Part shown: one piece after another, positions 34,394 through 42,709 of the stretch | Position numbering within the stretch: the stretch's first letter is position 1 | Layout: every line of letters begins with the position of its first letter | Source: an uncultured Lachnospiraceae bacterium | Lineage (GTDB): Bacteria > Bacillota > Clostridia > Lachnospirales > Lachnospiraceae | Length of the DNA stretch: 64,000 bases | NCBI GenBank assembly: GCA_947594855.1 | Contig: CANQEL010000002.1 | Span: 124,001-188,000 of the forward strand | Reading direction: 5' to 3' | Notes under the pieces: generated by a model | The model's database searches: none | Seen by the model: only the letters and a program-made list of their open reading frames with translations | Told to the model about the DNA's origin: nothing | Program-made: the position numbers and the translations under genes

Positions 34394-35252
34394 ATGAAAA
34401 AAGTATTACATAAAATACATTACCGCTTTACTTTTATTTGGCTCAAATGGAATTGTAGCAAGCCATATTGCTCTGAACAGTTATGAGATTGTATGTCTTA
34501 GAACATTTATAGGAAGTGTTCTTTTAGTAAGCATATTTTTGCTTACCGGTAATAGATTTACATTTTATAAATCAGTAAAAAGTTTTATATTCCTTGCAAT
34601 ATCCGGGATTGCCATGGGACTAAGCTGGATGTTTCTGTATGAGGCTTATCACCGGACGGGCGTAAGTATTGCATCGTTGTGTTATTATTGTGGACCTGTT
34701 ATTGTTATGGCTTTTGCTCCTGTTTTATTTAAGGAAAAGCTGACGTTTATTAAAATTAGCGGATTTATATCTGTACTCATTGGAATCTGCCTGATTAACA
34801 GTCAGTCGCTTGACGGAAAAGGTAATATATTTGGTGTTGTGTGCGGACTTATGTCGGCGGTTATGTATGCTTTTATGGTTATATTTAATAAAAAAGCAGA
34901 TAAAATTACAGGTATGCAAAACCCCGTGCTTCAGCTTGTGATAAGCTTTTTAACAGTTGCTGTATTCGTTTGGTTTAAACAGGGACTTATTATCAATATT
35001 CCACGGGAAAGTATTCCATGGGTTCTTTTTCTTGGTATAGCAAATACGGGGATTGGATGCCTATTATACTTTTTATCCATTGGTAATCTGCCGGTACAGA
35101 CAGTTGCAGTTACAGGTTATCTGGAGCCGTTGTCGGCAGTTATATTTTCGGTGCTGTTTCTTCATGAATATATAGGGATAATCCAGATTGCCGGTATGAT
35201 ATGCATTATTGGCGGCGCTGTGTGGAGTGAGGGAATAGTTCACAGAACTTAA
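34394..35252 (+). pseudogene. EamA/DMT-family transporter with an early frameshift
   Basis: The main frame (34398-35252) encodes nine or so membrane helices of a drug/metabolite transporter but has no start codon before TTG 34539, and the coding similarity clearly begins earlier (LLLFGSNGIVASHIALNSYE). ATG 34394 starts MKKVLHK in another frame; removing one A from the run at 34412-34415 joins it to YITALLLFGSNG and gives a normal 285-residue protein with two EamA repeats. It is either a frameshift mutation, a phase-variable A-run or a sequencing error. Divergent from the LysR gene that probably controls it. The last 4 bases overlap the convergent CPBP gene. Confidence 0.75.
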
Positions 35253-35926
35253 AAGAATAGGAGTGTCTCAACAATCGAAATTGCATTTGCAATAATATGC
35301 GAAAGGGTGCTGATAACGCAATTGCCGGATTTACGATAAACCACAGAGAAAATCAAGCTGTCTATGAATACGGCGGCAATATCATAAAGTACAACTCCTA
35401 TGTTTCCCGCGGTAATATGTCCTGCCGCAAAAGTAAGCGATGAAACGACTGCGCAGAGCCAAAACGGAAATATCTTCATGCCTTTCCCAAGGAAGAAACC
35501 ACGATATGCAATTTCCTCACCAAATGCCGCAATTATAACCTGAATCACTAGCAGTAATGTTTTATCAAAAGACAGGATAGAACCTGCCCGGTCCATTACA
35601 TGGGCAACAAATTCTCCGTGGAAAATCAGATTTCCCAAAACAGATGTTACAATACCACTCACGCTTGGCAGCAGAACCCAAGCTATCATTCCCGGTTTTT
35701 TAATATCTTCCAAAACAGTATTAAAGCGCAATCCCGATTCGGAGCCTTTTTCTTTGCCGACAGCTTCCGTAATGAAGAAAAACGCAATTCCAACAAACAC
35801 GGAATAACCCACAATATTCGAGGATGGCACAGCTTTTGTTATCGTCAATAATATCATTATTGCAATACCTATAATCGTGAGGACAACACTCTTTTTGTTA
35901 TTCTCCATAACTTGTTGATTTTTCAT
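35249..35926 (-). CDS. CPBP-family intramembrane metalloprotease
   Basis: 225 residues with about seven membrane helices. Catalytic motifs of the CPBP (Abi/CAAX-like) family are complete: GEEIAYRGFF (Glu-Glu-x-x-x-Arg), LTFAAGH (His) and LSHIIANA (His and Asn). Members cleave membrane peptides or provide bacteriocin self-immunity. It overlaps the upstream TetR gene by 4 bases (ATGA), so the two form an operon. Confidence 0.88.
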   Translation of the reverse strand: MKNQQVMENNKKSVVLTIIGIAIMILLTITKAVPSSNIVGYSVFVGIAFFFITEAVGKEKGSESGLRFNTVLEDIKKPGMIAWVLLPSVSGIVTSVLGNLIFHGEFVAHVMDRAGSILSFDKTLLLVIQVIIAAFGEEIAYRGFFLGKGMKIFPFWLCAVVSSLTFAAGHITAGNIGVVLYDIAAVFIDSLIFSVVYRKSGNCVISTLSHIIANAISIVETLLFF

Positions 35927-36504
35927 TTCGTTTCCTCCTGTACTGCTAATATTGCACCTCTGTATGCCCGCTCCAAATGGGATTTTATAAGTTCCTCGTC
36001 GTATTCCAATGAATTGTTAGCGATGATACTTGCATATCCATGAGCAAATAAAAAAATTGTTATAAAGATTTTTTTTATTTGATCTATACTTCCTCCGACT
36101 GCTTTTTGCATTGCCGAAAGAACAGGCGCAAGTTCTTCAGCATCTATCATTTCAAGCAAGGTCGTTCCGGTAAAAAAGTTTGATTGAAAAAGGAAGCGAA
36201 ACAAATGCGGTTCTTCAATCGCAAATCGGATATAATTCAACCCAATTCCAAGCATAACGCCTTCCTGTGGGCTTTCAATATTCATGAGATATTCAGAATG
36301 ATAGCAGTCAGCTTTTGCATAAGCAGCTTTTTTTAACTCCTCAATCGTTGCAAAGTGGTACATAACAGGCTGTGTAGAACATTTCAACTTTTTTGCGACT
36401 GTTCTTGCGTTAATATTTTCAGCACCTGTTTTACGAGCAACCTCAAAGGCAGCATCAATGACCATATCTTTTGTGATTTTAGGTTTTGGCGGCATGGGTT
36501 TCAC
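35923..36504 (-). CDS. TetR-family transcriptional regulator
   Basis: 193 residues. The N-terminal helix-turn-helix (INARTVAKKLKCSTQPVMYHF, about 28-48) is clear; the C-terminal ligand domain is of WHG-like type. It probably represses its own operon with the downstream CPBP protease: a palindrome lies just after the -10 box of its promoter. Confidence 0.88.
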   Translation of the reverse strand: MKPMPPKPKITKDMVIDAAFEVARKTGAENINARTVAKKLKCSTQPVMYHFATIEELKKAAYAKADCYHSEYLMNIESPQEGVMLGIGLNYIRFAIEEPHLFRFLFQSNFFTGTTLLEMIDAEELAPVLSAMQKAVGGSIDQIKKIFITIFLFAHGYASIIANNSLEYDEELIKSHLERAYRGAILAVQEETK

Positions 36505-36525
36505 TCCTGTTTAATAATTTACGTT

Positions 36526-36570
36526 ATATAACAATAGTTATATTATAAGCCGCAACACCAATTTCGTCAA
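36526..36570 (-). promoter_or_regulatory. tetR-CPBP promoter with adjacent operator palindrome
   Basis: On the minus strand TTGACG (plus 36565-36570), a 17-base spacer, TATAAT (plus 36542-36547). Overlapping the -10 edge is the inverted repeat ATATAAC-AATA-GTTATAT (36526-36543), positioned to block transcription start. Confidence 0.65.
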
Positions 36571-36598
36571 TACTTCCGAATGATGCAATAAAAATTTC

Positions 36599-37153
36599 TT
36601 GCATTACATAAAACAATGTGTTACAATAAATAAACAATCTGAAATTTCAGTTTTTTCAAATTTCATAATCTTTGTATGTACCTTTGATATATTTGAAGAA
36701 GGAAGACATATATATACTTTTGAAAACAGATGTTTACAGAATCCCGGACTGGTACTTGGAGATGATACGGTAAAGATTATATTAAACACTAAAGGAACAA
36801 TGGATGATGTGACACCGGAGTTAAAAAGGCTGCTTGATTACATAGACAGCAGCGAGCCGGAAGATGATTATACAAGAGAACTGGAAAAGGAAGTAGAGTC
36901 CGTAAAGAAGGATGACAAATGGAGAGTGAGTTATATGACATTACAGATGCGGTATAATGAAAAATACGAGGAAGGTATGGAACGTGGCCTGGCGCAAGGT
37001 TTAGAGCAAGGCGCGCATAATGAAAAGTGTAAATCAGCAATAGCAATGTTACAGGACGGAGAATTATCGTATGAAAAAATTGCCTTATATTCCGGACTTA
37101 CTCTTGAACAAGTGCTTGAAATAGAAGAGGACTACGCAAGTTATACAGATTGA
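36599..37153 (+). pseudogene. Rpn-type PD-(D/E)xK nuclease remnant
   Basis: Only the C-terminal part of an Rpn/PDDEXK transposase-like protein remains. It starts in mid-domain (FIIFVCTFDIFEEGRHIYTF, ENRC), continues through a linker and the helical Glu/Gly tail (YEEGMERGLAQGLEQG) typical of the family, and lacks the catalytic Asp...QxK core. These proteins promote recombination in E. coli. The fragment begins right at the TetR promoter region, so an insertion and decay event probably shaped this boundary. Confidence 0.65.
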
Positions 37154-37229
37154 TTCAAAATAGGTTTTACGTTGCATTTTTATGAGCAGAAGAATATTTG
37201 CCGAAAATGAATAAAATATTCAAAATATC

Positions 37230-37258
37230 TTAACAAAATCCAGTTTACCATATATAAT
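37230..37258 (+). promoter_or_regulatory. Promoter of the LiaF-like gene
   Basis: TTAACA (37230-37235), 17-base spacer, TATAAT (37253-37258), 37 bases before the ATG. Confidence 0.6.
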
Positions 37259-37294
37259 AAAACCAAATAACTGTAGCAGAAATGAGGTAAAAAA

Positions 37295-37975
37295 ATGAAA
37301 AGACTTAACAGAGTATTATGGGGAATTGTTCTTGTGGCGTTAGGAGTTATATTTGCGCTTAATGCATTTGATATTATCAAAGTGGATATGTTTTTTGACG
37401 GCTGGTGGACGCTGTTCATTATAGTGCCATGCGGAATAGGAGTTATTTCAGGAAATGATAAGACAGGGAATCTGGTGGGGCTGTTTATAGGAGTGCTGCT
37501 TTTGCTCAACTGTCAGGGTATATTAACTGCGGCAACAATCTGGAAACTGGTAATTCCGGTGATTATCATCTTTATAGGACTTAAACTTATATTTGGAGGA
37601 ATGTTTGGGAATAAAGCTGAAAAAATATTTTCAGATATGAAAAAAGAAGGCGCGGAGCCTAAAGTAACCTGCGCAGTTTTCTCAGACCAGAAACTTAATT
37701 TTACAGGAGATGTATTTAATGGCGCCGAGCTTACTGCAGTATTTGGCGGAGTAAAATGCGACCTGCGCGGTTCGATTATAGAAGGCGATTGTGCAATCAG
37801 CGTTTCAGCTATATTTGGAGGAATCACGATATATGTACCACCGTATGTGAATGTAAAGGTAAATTCTAACTCCATATTCGGGGGAATTTCAAATAAAGTT
37901 GTTAATACGCCGGCGAATAATATCACGCTTTATGTGACGGGAACGTGTATGTTTGGAGGGGTGGATATCAAATGA
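37295..37975 (+). CDS. LiaF-like cell envelope stress protein
   Basis: 226 residues. Four short membrane segments in the first 105 residues (LWGIVLVALGVIFALNAF and others), then a cytoplasmic or extracytoplasmic beta-solenoid-like C-terminal domain with repeated Phe-Gly-Gly units (AVFGGVKCD, AIFGGITIYV, SIFGGISNKV, MFGGVDIK) as in LiaF (YvqF). LiaF restrains the LiaRS antibiotic-response system in Bacillus; no LiaRS pair is nearby, so the role here is open. The stop overlaps the start of the next gene (ATGA). Confidence 0.8.
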   Translation: MKRLNRVLWGIVLVALGVIFALNAFDIIKVDMFFDGWWTLFIIVPCGIGVISGNDKTGNLVGLFIGVLLLLNCQGILTAATIWKLVIPVIIIFIGLKLIFGGMFGNKAEKIFSDMKKEGAEPKVTCAVFSDQKLNFTGDVFNGAELTAVFGGVKCDLRGSIIEGDCAISVSAIFGGITIYVPPYVNVKVNSNSIFGGISNKVVNTPANNITLYVTGTCMFGGVDIK

Positions 37976-38775
37976 AACCATGGCAGCAGGTAATCAAATA
38001 TCTGGCTATGGCGTTTGCGGTTTTTCTATGTGTCAGCATAATAGGAGGCATTTTAGGCATAGCCGGGATATTTATAGATGATGATAAAAATACAGGTGAT
38101 ATGAAGAACTATTCTGTGAGTGAAACGGTAAATAAACTGGAAATAGATATAAAAGCCGCAGATTTTAAAATTGTCTGTGGCAGCAGTTTTAGTATTGAAA
38201 GTAATATTAATAATCTGAAAGTATATGAAAAAGACGGATGCCTTCATATATTAGATGAGGGGCATAAGTGGTTTGGAAATATAAAAAATAACTCTAAGAT
38301 TATTATAACTGTGCCTTATGGAACTGTTTTTAATGAGGCGGATATTGAGACGGGCGCAGGAAGTGTAGACATAGATACGTTATCTGCGGATAAACTCAAA
38401 TTGGCGCTTGGAGCAGGTAAAACTCATATAAATGAACTAAATGCGTTTTATGAGGCAGAGATAGACGGAGGAGTAGGAGAGATTGTCATTAAGGGAGGAA
38501 CCTTAAATAATTCTGAATTTGATATGGGTATAGGACAATTGAAGTTTGCAGGTGAGATAAAAGGAAACAGTTCCATTGATAATGGGATAGGAAGTTCAGA
38601 TTTTATCCTTACCGGTTCAAAAGATGACTATAGGATTCATATTGATAAAGGAATAGGCAGCGCCAAAGTAGGTGGCGAGAGGATGAAAGATGGAGCCGTA
38701 TATGGACAGGGTAATAACAGGATTGATGTAGACGGTGGCATTGGGGAAATAAATATCGAATTTGAATATCATTAA
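37972..38775 (+). CDS. DUF4097-like beta-helix membrane-anchored protein
   Basis: 267 residues from ATG 37972, which overlaps the LiaF stop and has GGAGGGG upstream. One N-terminal membrane helix (about 10-33) is followed by a long beta-rich domain with regular repeats ending in Gly-Ile-Gly or Gly-Ala-Gly (ETGAGSVDID, DGGVGEIVIK, DMGIGQLKF, DNGIGSSDF, DKGIGSAKV, DGGIGEINI), as in DUF4097 putative adhesin domains. Co-translated with the LiaF-like gene, so probably an envelope-stress partner. Confidence 0.75.
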   Translation: MKPWQQVIKYLAMAFAVFLCVSIIGGILGIAGIFIDDDKNTGDMKNYSVSETVNKLEIDIKAADFKIVCGSSFSIESNINNLKVYEKDGCLHILDEGHKWFGNIKNNSKIIITVPYGTVFNEADIETGAGSVDIDTLSADKLKLALGAGKTHINELNAFYEAEIDGGVGEIVIKGGTLNNSEFDMGIGQLKFAGEIKGNSSIDNGIGSSDFILTGSKDDYRIHIDKGIGSAKVGGERMKDGAVYGQGNNRIDVDGGIGEINIEFEYH

Positions 38776-38818
38776 ATTCCGAGAGGCACCTATCAATTAA
38801 TTTTTGGAGAAAAAGAGA

Positions 38819-39595
38819 ATGACGACATTTGAAAAAACGTTTGATAGCGCAGCTTTGGATTATGATAAAAGTCGCCCCACATATATAAAAGAAATCTATG
38901 AGGATATATTGCATTATCAAACAATCAATTCTGATAGCAATGTACTTGAAATCGGGTTAGGAACAGGAAAGGCATCACGGCCTATACTTGATACGAAATG
39001 TCATTTTATCGGAATTGAACCGGGAGAGCAATTGGCTGATTTAGCGCAGAATCGCTATAAGGCTTATGAAAATTTCTCTTTATTTAATCAGACATTGCAG
39101 GATTTTGTCAGTGATGATAAGTTATTTGATCTTATTTATGCAGCGACAGCATTTCACTGGATTCCGGAGGATTATGGGTATAACCGGGTTTATAATCTGT
39201 TAAAACCGGGCGGCGCATTTGCCCGCTTTGCCTATCATGCCGGACCGGATCAGAAACGCAGGGCACTAACTGATGAAATACAGGAACTCTATCACAAATA
39301 TATGCATAGTAAGAGCCGGCCGGCGGAGTTTAGCAATGAAGATGCGCAAAAGCTCGCCAAAAAAGCGCTTGCATATGGTTTTGTTGATGTAAAACATACG
39401 ATGTACCATACGACAAAGGATTTTACGGCAGACGAATACATGTCATTATTGCGGACATATTCTGATCATATGAAAATTCCCGTAGCAGACAGAAAAAAGC
39501 TTTTTGAAGGAATTCATTCTGCAATCAATAATCACGGCGGAATTATGACCGTATACTATGTAATGGATTTGGAATTAGCAAGGAAACCTTACTAA
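38819..39595 (+). CDS. Class I SAM-dependent methyltransferase
   Basis: 258 residues. Motif I is VLEIGLGTGKASRPIL, followed by GIEPGEQLADLA and the post-motif LIYAATAFHWIPED. The type fits small-molecule methyltransferases of the methyltransf_11 group; the substrate is unknown. ATG 38819 is preferred to an upstream in-frame TTG (38804) that overlaps GGAGA. It is followed by a terminator. Confidence 0.85.
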   Translation: MTTFEKTFDSAALDYDKSRPTYIKEIYEDILHYQTINSDSNVLEIGLGTGKASRPILDTKCHFIGIEPGEQLADLAQNRYKAYENFSLFNQTLQDFVSDDKLFDLIYAATAFHWIPEDYGYNRVYNLLKPGGAFARFAYHAGPDQKRRALTDEIQELYHKYMHSKSRPAEFSNEDAQKLAKKALAYGFVDVKHTMYHTTKDFTADEYMSLLRTYSDHMKIPVADRKKLFEGIHSAINNHGGIMTVYYVMDLELARKPY

Positions 39596-39690
39596 GTTTA
39601 TGAAGCATTTAAGCTGCACAAAAACGTTCTCCGTCGCTGACATTCACATGCGTAAAATCGTCGGAATCTTCTGCAATGTAACAATTCCCG

Positions 39691-39721
39691 GCGGCAGGGA
39701 GAAATCCTTGCCGCTGTTTTT
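39691..39721 (+). terminator. GNRA-capped terminator
   Basis: GCGGCAGGGA (39691-39700) pairs with TCCTTGCCGC (39705-39714) with one G-U, closed by a GAAA tetraloop, then TGTTTTT. Confidence 0.8.
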
Positions 39722-39811
39722 AATGAATGACGAAATATTCAAAAAATATGGTATAATAATTGTAGCGCTTTAACATCTCCGCAATCTAATAGTTGAAAGG
39801 GCGGTGAAAAT

Positions 39812-40288
39812 GTGGCTGAATTTGAAAAGCTTTTCCATGAAAATCATGAGTTTATATTTAAATATCTTATGAAGATGACACATGACCCTTCGTTATCCGA
39901 GGAACTGACACAGGAAACCTTTTTCCGTGCATATATGAACTATGCTTCACTGAGAAATAAAGAAAAAGTATCTATTTGGCTCTGCCAAATTGCTAAAAAC
40001 ACATATTTTGCATGGTATAACGAGCAGAAGAAAAAAGCATCTCTTGATGTTCTTGAAACAGCCGGTATGGATGAAAGTATTGAAGATGCCTTTGTTCAAA
40101 AAGAACTATCTCAAAAAGCATTACGATGTTTGCACGAATTAGAAGAGCCGTATAAGGAAGTATTTATGCTTTCTGTTTTTGCCGGATTTTCATTAAAAGA
40201 TATCAGTTCAATTTTCGGAAAAAGCGAGAGTTGGGCACGAGTTACATTTTACCGTGCCAAGCAAAAACTATTAGAAAGAATGAGGTAA
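39812..40288 (+). CDS. ECF-type RNA polymerase sigma factor
   Basis: 158 residues. Sigma region 2 (LSEELTQETFFRAYMNYASL) and region 4 (YKEVFMLSVFAGFSLKDISS, FGKSESWARVTFYRAKQKL) are both present and regions 1 and 3 absent, defining the extracytoplasmic-function group. GTG start after AAAGGGCGG. The next gene, 4 bases downstream, is its probable membrane anti-sigma factor, so it likely responds to an envelope signal. Confidence 0.9.
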   Translation: MAEFEKLFHENHEFIFKYLMKMTHDPSLSEELTQETFFRAYMNYASLRNKEKVSIWLCQIAKNTYFAWYNEQKKKASLDVLETAGMDESIEDAFVQKELSQKALRCLHELEEPYKEVFMLSVFAGFSLKDISSIFGKSESWARVTFYRAKQKLLERMR

Positions 40289-40292
40289 TCAT

Positions 40293-40922
40293 ATGGATTG
40301 TAATGTTGTAAGGGACTTAATTCCGCTGTACATTGATGGATGCTGTAGTGAAGAAAGTGCGATTATAGTTAAAGAACATATCGAAGGTTGCGATGCGTGT
40401 AAAGAACTTCTTGAAGATATGGACACACCCGCTAATGTGGTTTCGGTATCGAAAGCACCAGCGAAGTTTAACAAACTCAACGATTGGAAAGCTTCTGTTT
40501 TACAATCCGTTTTGTTGTTCCTTTCTTTTGGGTTGATTACTATCGGTGTAGCGCTGGAGGCCAGAACGGAATCAGGGTTAATGAATGGTTTTTGGGCAAT
40601 TAATCTTGTTATTCCGGCAACCGGATTTATGCTGTCAATGGTGAACTGGTATTTTGTGCGAGTTTATAAAGATAGAAAAAGCTTTTCATCTTTTTCTTTG
40701 ATTACCACTCTCGCTATTACATTGTGTGCATATATATGGTCAGGTTTTCACTATGAGAAGGGTTTGTTGGCGGTATTTTCTGAATGTAATTTGGTTGAGG
40801 CTTTCGATGCGATGCAAGGTGTGCTGTTCCTTAATGGGCCTGGAATCGTATTAACGGTTGTATTTTGCATACTATCAAAAACTCTTTCCAATCAATACGC
40901 TAAAATGTTGGGAAAAGAGTGA
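40293..40922 (+). CDS. Zinc-finger anti-sigma-factor-like membrane protein
   Basis: 209 residues. The N-terminal cytoplasmic domain has a ZAS/zf-HC2 site: CNVVRDLIPLYIDGCCSEES, then HIEGCDAC (His-x3-Cys-x2-Cys). Four membrane helices follow (about 65-205). The pairing directly behind an ECF sigma factor is diagnostic. It overlaps no gene and the next starts 7 bases later. Confidence 0.85.
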   Translation: MDCNVVRDLIPLYIDGCCSEESAIIVKEHIEGCDACKELLEDMDTPANVVSVSKAPAKFNKLNDWKASVLQSVLLFLSFGLITIGVALEARTESGLMNGFWAINLVIPATGFMLSMVNWYFVRVYKDRKSFSSFSLITTLAITLCAYIWSGFHYEKGLLAVFSECNLVEAFDAMQGVLFLNGPGIVLTVVFCILSKTLSNQYAKMLGKE

Positions 40923-40929
40923 GGTGCAT

Positions 40930-41637
40930 ATGATGAAAAAGACTGCGTCTATTTTAATGTGGTTGCTATTCATACTGACAATACTGTATCCTGCAGGTAT
41001 TCTAATAACTACCTGTTTTGGATATGGTTTTGAATTAATAAGTATTTCCGCTTTCGCTATTGTAATTGCTGTATTGTCCGTATGCATCGTTGTCCATGAC
41101 CACGTTTATAAGAATACGCTCGAAAATAAAGTATTACAGATTTTGCTTGCTATCATCTCGCCTTTCTCATTAATTAACGCAGTTTTCTATATTTTTGAAT
41201 ATCCTAAAATATGGGTGATTGCAGGTGTATTAATATCTGCGGGATGTTGTTTTTATTTGACGATCCAATATGGTAAGCCGCTGGCTCTGAAAATGATTGC
41301 CTTAACATTGTCAGCCCTGATGGTATTACCAATTGGATTTATTAGTTTTATATTTTTGATTTTCGGTAATATCGGTCAAAATACGGTTGTCCAAACGGTT
41401 GAATCTCCAAGTGGCAAGTATTGTGCCCGAGTGATTGACAGTGACCAAGGCGCACTCGGTGGAAATACGCTCGTTGATGTATATGAAAAAGGCGGAATCC
41501 ATGCAATTCTTTTCAAAATTGAAAAGAAACCTCAAAGGGTTTATTCCGGTGATTGGGGCGAGTTCAACAATATGCAAATCACTTGGAAAGATGATGAGTG
41601 TTTAATAATTAATTCGACTGAGTACAAAATCCTTTAG
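40930..41637 (+). CDS. Membrane protein of the sigma operon
   Basis: 235 residues from ATG 40930 after GAGGTG. Six or so membrane helices in the first 160 residues, then a soluble C-terminal domain of about 75 residues with SPSGKYCARVIDSDQGALGG, similar in style to DUF5412-like tails. It is co-transcribed with the sigma/anti-sigma pair and may sense or transmit the envelope signal (inference). Confidence 0.6.
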   Translation: MMKKTASILMWLLFILTILYPAGILITTCFGYGFELISISAFAIVIAVLSVCIVVHDHVYKNTLENKVLQILLAIISPFSLINAVFYIFEYPKIWVIAGVLISAGCCFYLTIQYGKPLALKMIALTLSALMVLPIGFISFIFLIFGNIGQNTVVQTVESPSGKYCARVIDSDQGALGGNTLVDVYEKGGIHAILFKIEKKPQRVYSGDWGEFNNMQITWKDDECLIINSTEYKIL

Positions 41638-41693
41638 AACAGTAAAATCTTGAATACCAGCATATTTAATCATTCTGTACTTCCTCCATAGCT

Positions 41694-42503
41694 TTACGTC
41701 AAACAGAATTTTTCTTCATCTGTAATCTCCTTGAACACCGATTTGTCGGATTTTCCGTTATGTTTTTTTGCCTTTACAATCAAAAAAGTCGGTTTAATCT
41801 GTTCTTTAATAAAAATATTCGGTATTTTTTCAGTTGCGCTTTGTTCCGGGATAGGTTCACATACCGTATCAATTATAAATCCTGCCCTGCAAAGACCTGT
41901 AATAATGTCCGAAAATCTGCGGTGATATTTTCTTACATCGTCAACAAACCAGGAAGTGACTCTTTCTCCGGGCTGTCCATAGTTGGAAAATGTATAGGAA
42001 GTATAATGCCCGTCGGAATCTTTATTGTAATGCTGTAGACCGCCAAACGTTGCGGTAATCAGTGGATGCTCCTGTGAAAAAAGCAAATATCCGTCCTCGT
42101 TTAGTAACAGATAGATATCTTTTGCAAGTTTATCAAAATTTTCTACATAATGAAAAGCCAGAGAACTGTAAACCAAATCAAATTTTTGATTTAGTTTACT
42201 TATATCCGTCATGCTCATTCTTATATACTGAATTCTATCATCCGACGACTCTGCTGTTGCGATTTCAAGCATTTTTTCTGATATATCAATACCGATTACG
42301 CCTTTTGCCCCTCTTTTTATAAAATCCAGACAGTTACAGCCATAACCGCATCCCAAATCAAGAACAAATTTTCCGGCTACATCCGGCAGCAGTTTCCGCA
42401 TTGCCGGCTGTTCCAATTGAATATTATAATTTGCATCATCTTTACGAAGTTCTTTATAGCCGCGAAAAAAAGTATCGTTGTCAAAGATGTTTTGTTCATA
42501 CAT
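41694..42503 (-). CDS. Class I SAM-dependent methyltransferase
   Basis: 269 residues. Motif I VLDLGCGYGCNCLDFIKRGA (about 45-64), motif II IGIDISEKML, and FDLVYSSLAFHYVENF. A small-molecule or cofactor-type methyltransferase; substrate unknown. GAGGAAG precedes the start. It lies downstream of the 117-bp palindromic element and is transcribed leftward. Confidence 0.85.
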   Translation of the reverse strand: MYEQNIFDNDTFFRGYKELRKDDANYNIQLEQPAMRKLLPDVAGKFVLDLGCGYGCNCLDFIKRGAKGVIGIDISEKMLEIATAESSDDRIQYIRMSMTDISKLNQKFDLVYSSLAFHYVENFDKLAKDIYLLLNEDGYLLFSQEHPLITATFGGLQHYNKDSDGHYTSYTFSNYGQPGERVTSWFVDDVRKYHRRFSDIITGLCRAGFIIDTVCEPIPEQSATEKIPNIFIKEQIKPTFLIVKAKKHNGKSDKSVFKEITDEEKFCLT

Positions 42504-42559
42504 GATTAACTTCCTCTCTTTTTTTGTTGGAATAAGATTAGTTCTGTATCATACACATT

Positions 42560-42676
42560 TATTGTACGGAAATACCGTATGACGCCGCCGGTACTTAGTT
42601 TGCGGAAATTACTTTCCGCAAACTTATGTATCCGCTGCGTGCGGAACCGAGTGAAAACGTGTATTTCCGTACAATA
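42560..42676. repeat. 117-bp multi-branched palindromic element
   Basis: A 16-bp perfect closing stem (TATTGTACGGAAATAC at 42560-42575 with GTATTTCCGTACAATA at 42661-42676) encloses three hairpins: TACCG/CGGTA (42573-42577/42589-42593, sharing three bases with the closing stem), a perfect 12-bp AGTTTGCGGAAA/TTTCCGCAAACT (42597-42608/42613-42624) with loop TTAC, and TCCGC/GCGGA (42631-42635/42641-42645). It is GC-richer than its flanks and has no coding content. It lies downstream of parC and before the 42503 methyltransferase start. Confidence 0.7.
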
Positions 42677-42709
42677 TAATGTTGTATAATACAGGTACTA
42701 TGCTTATTT

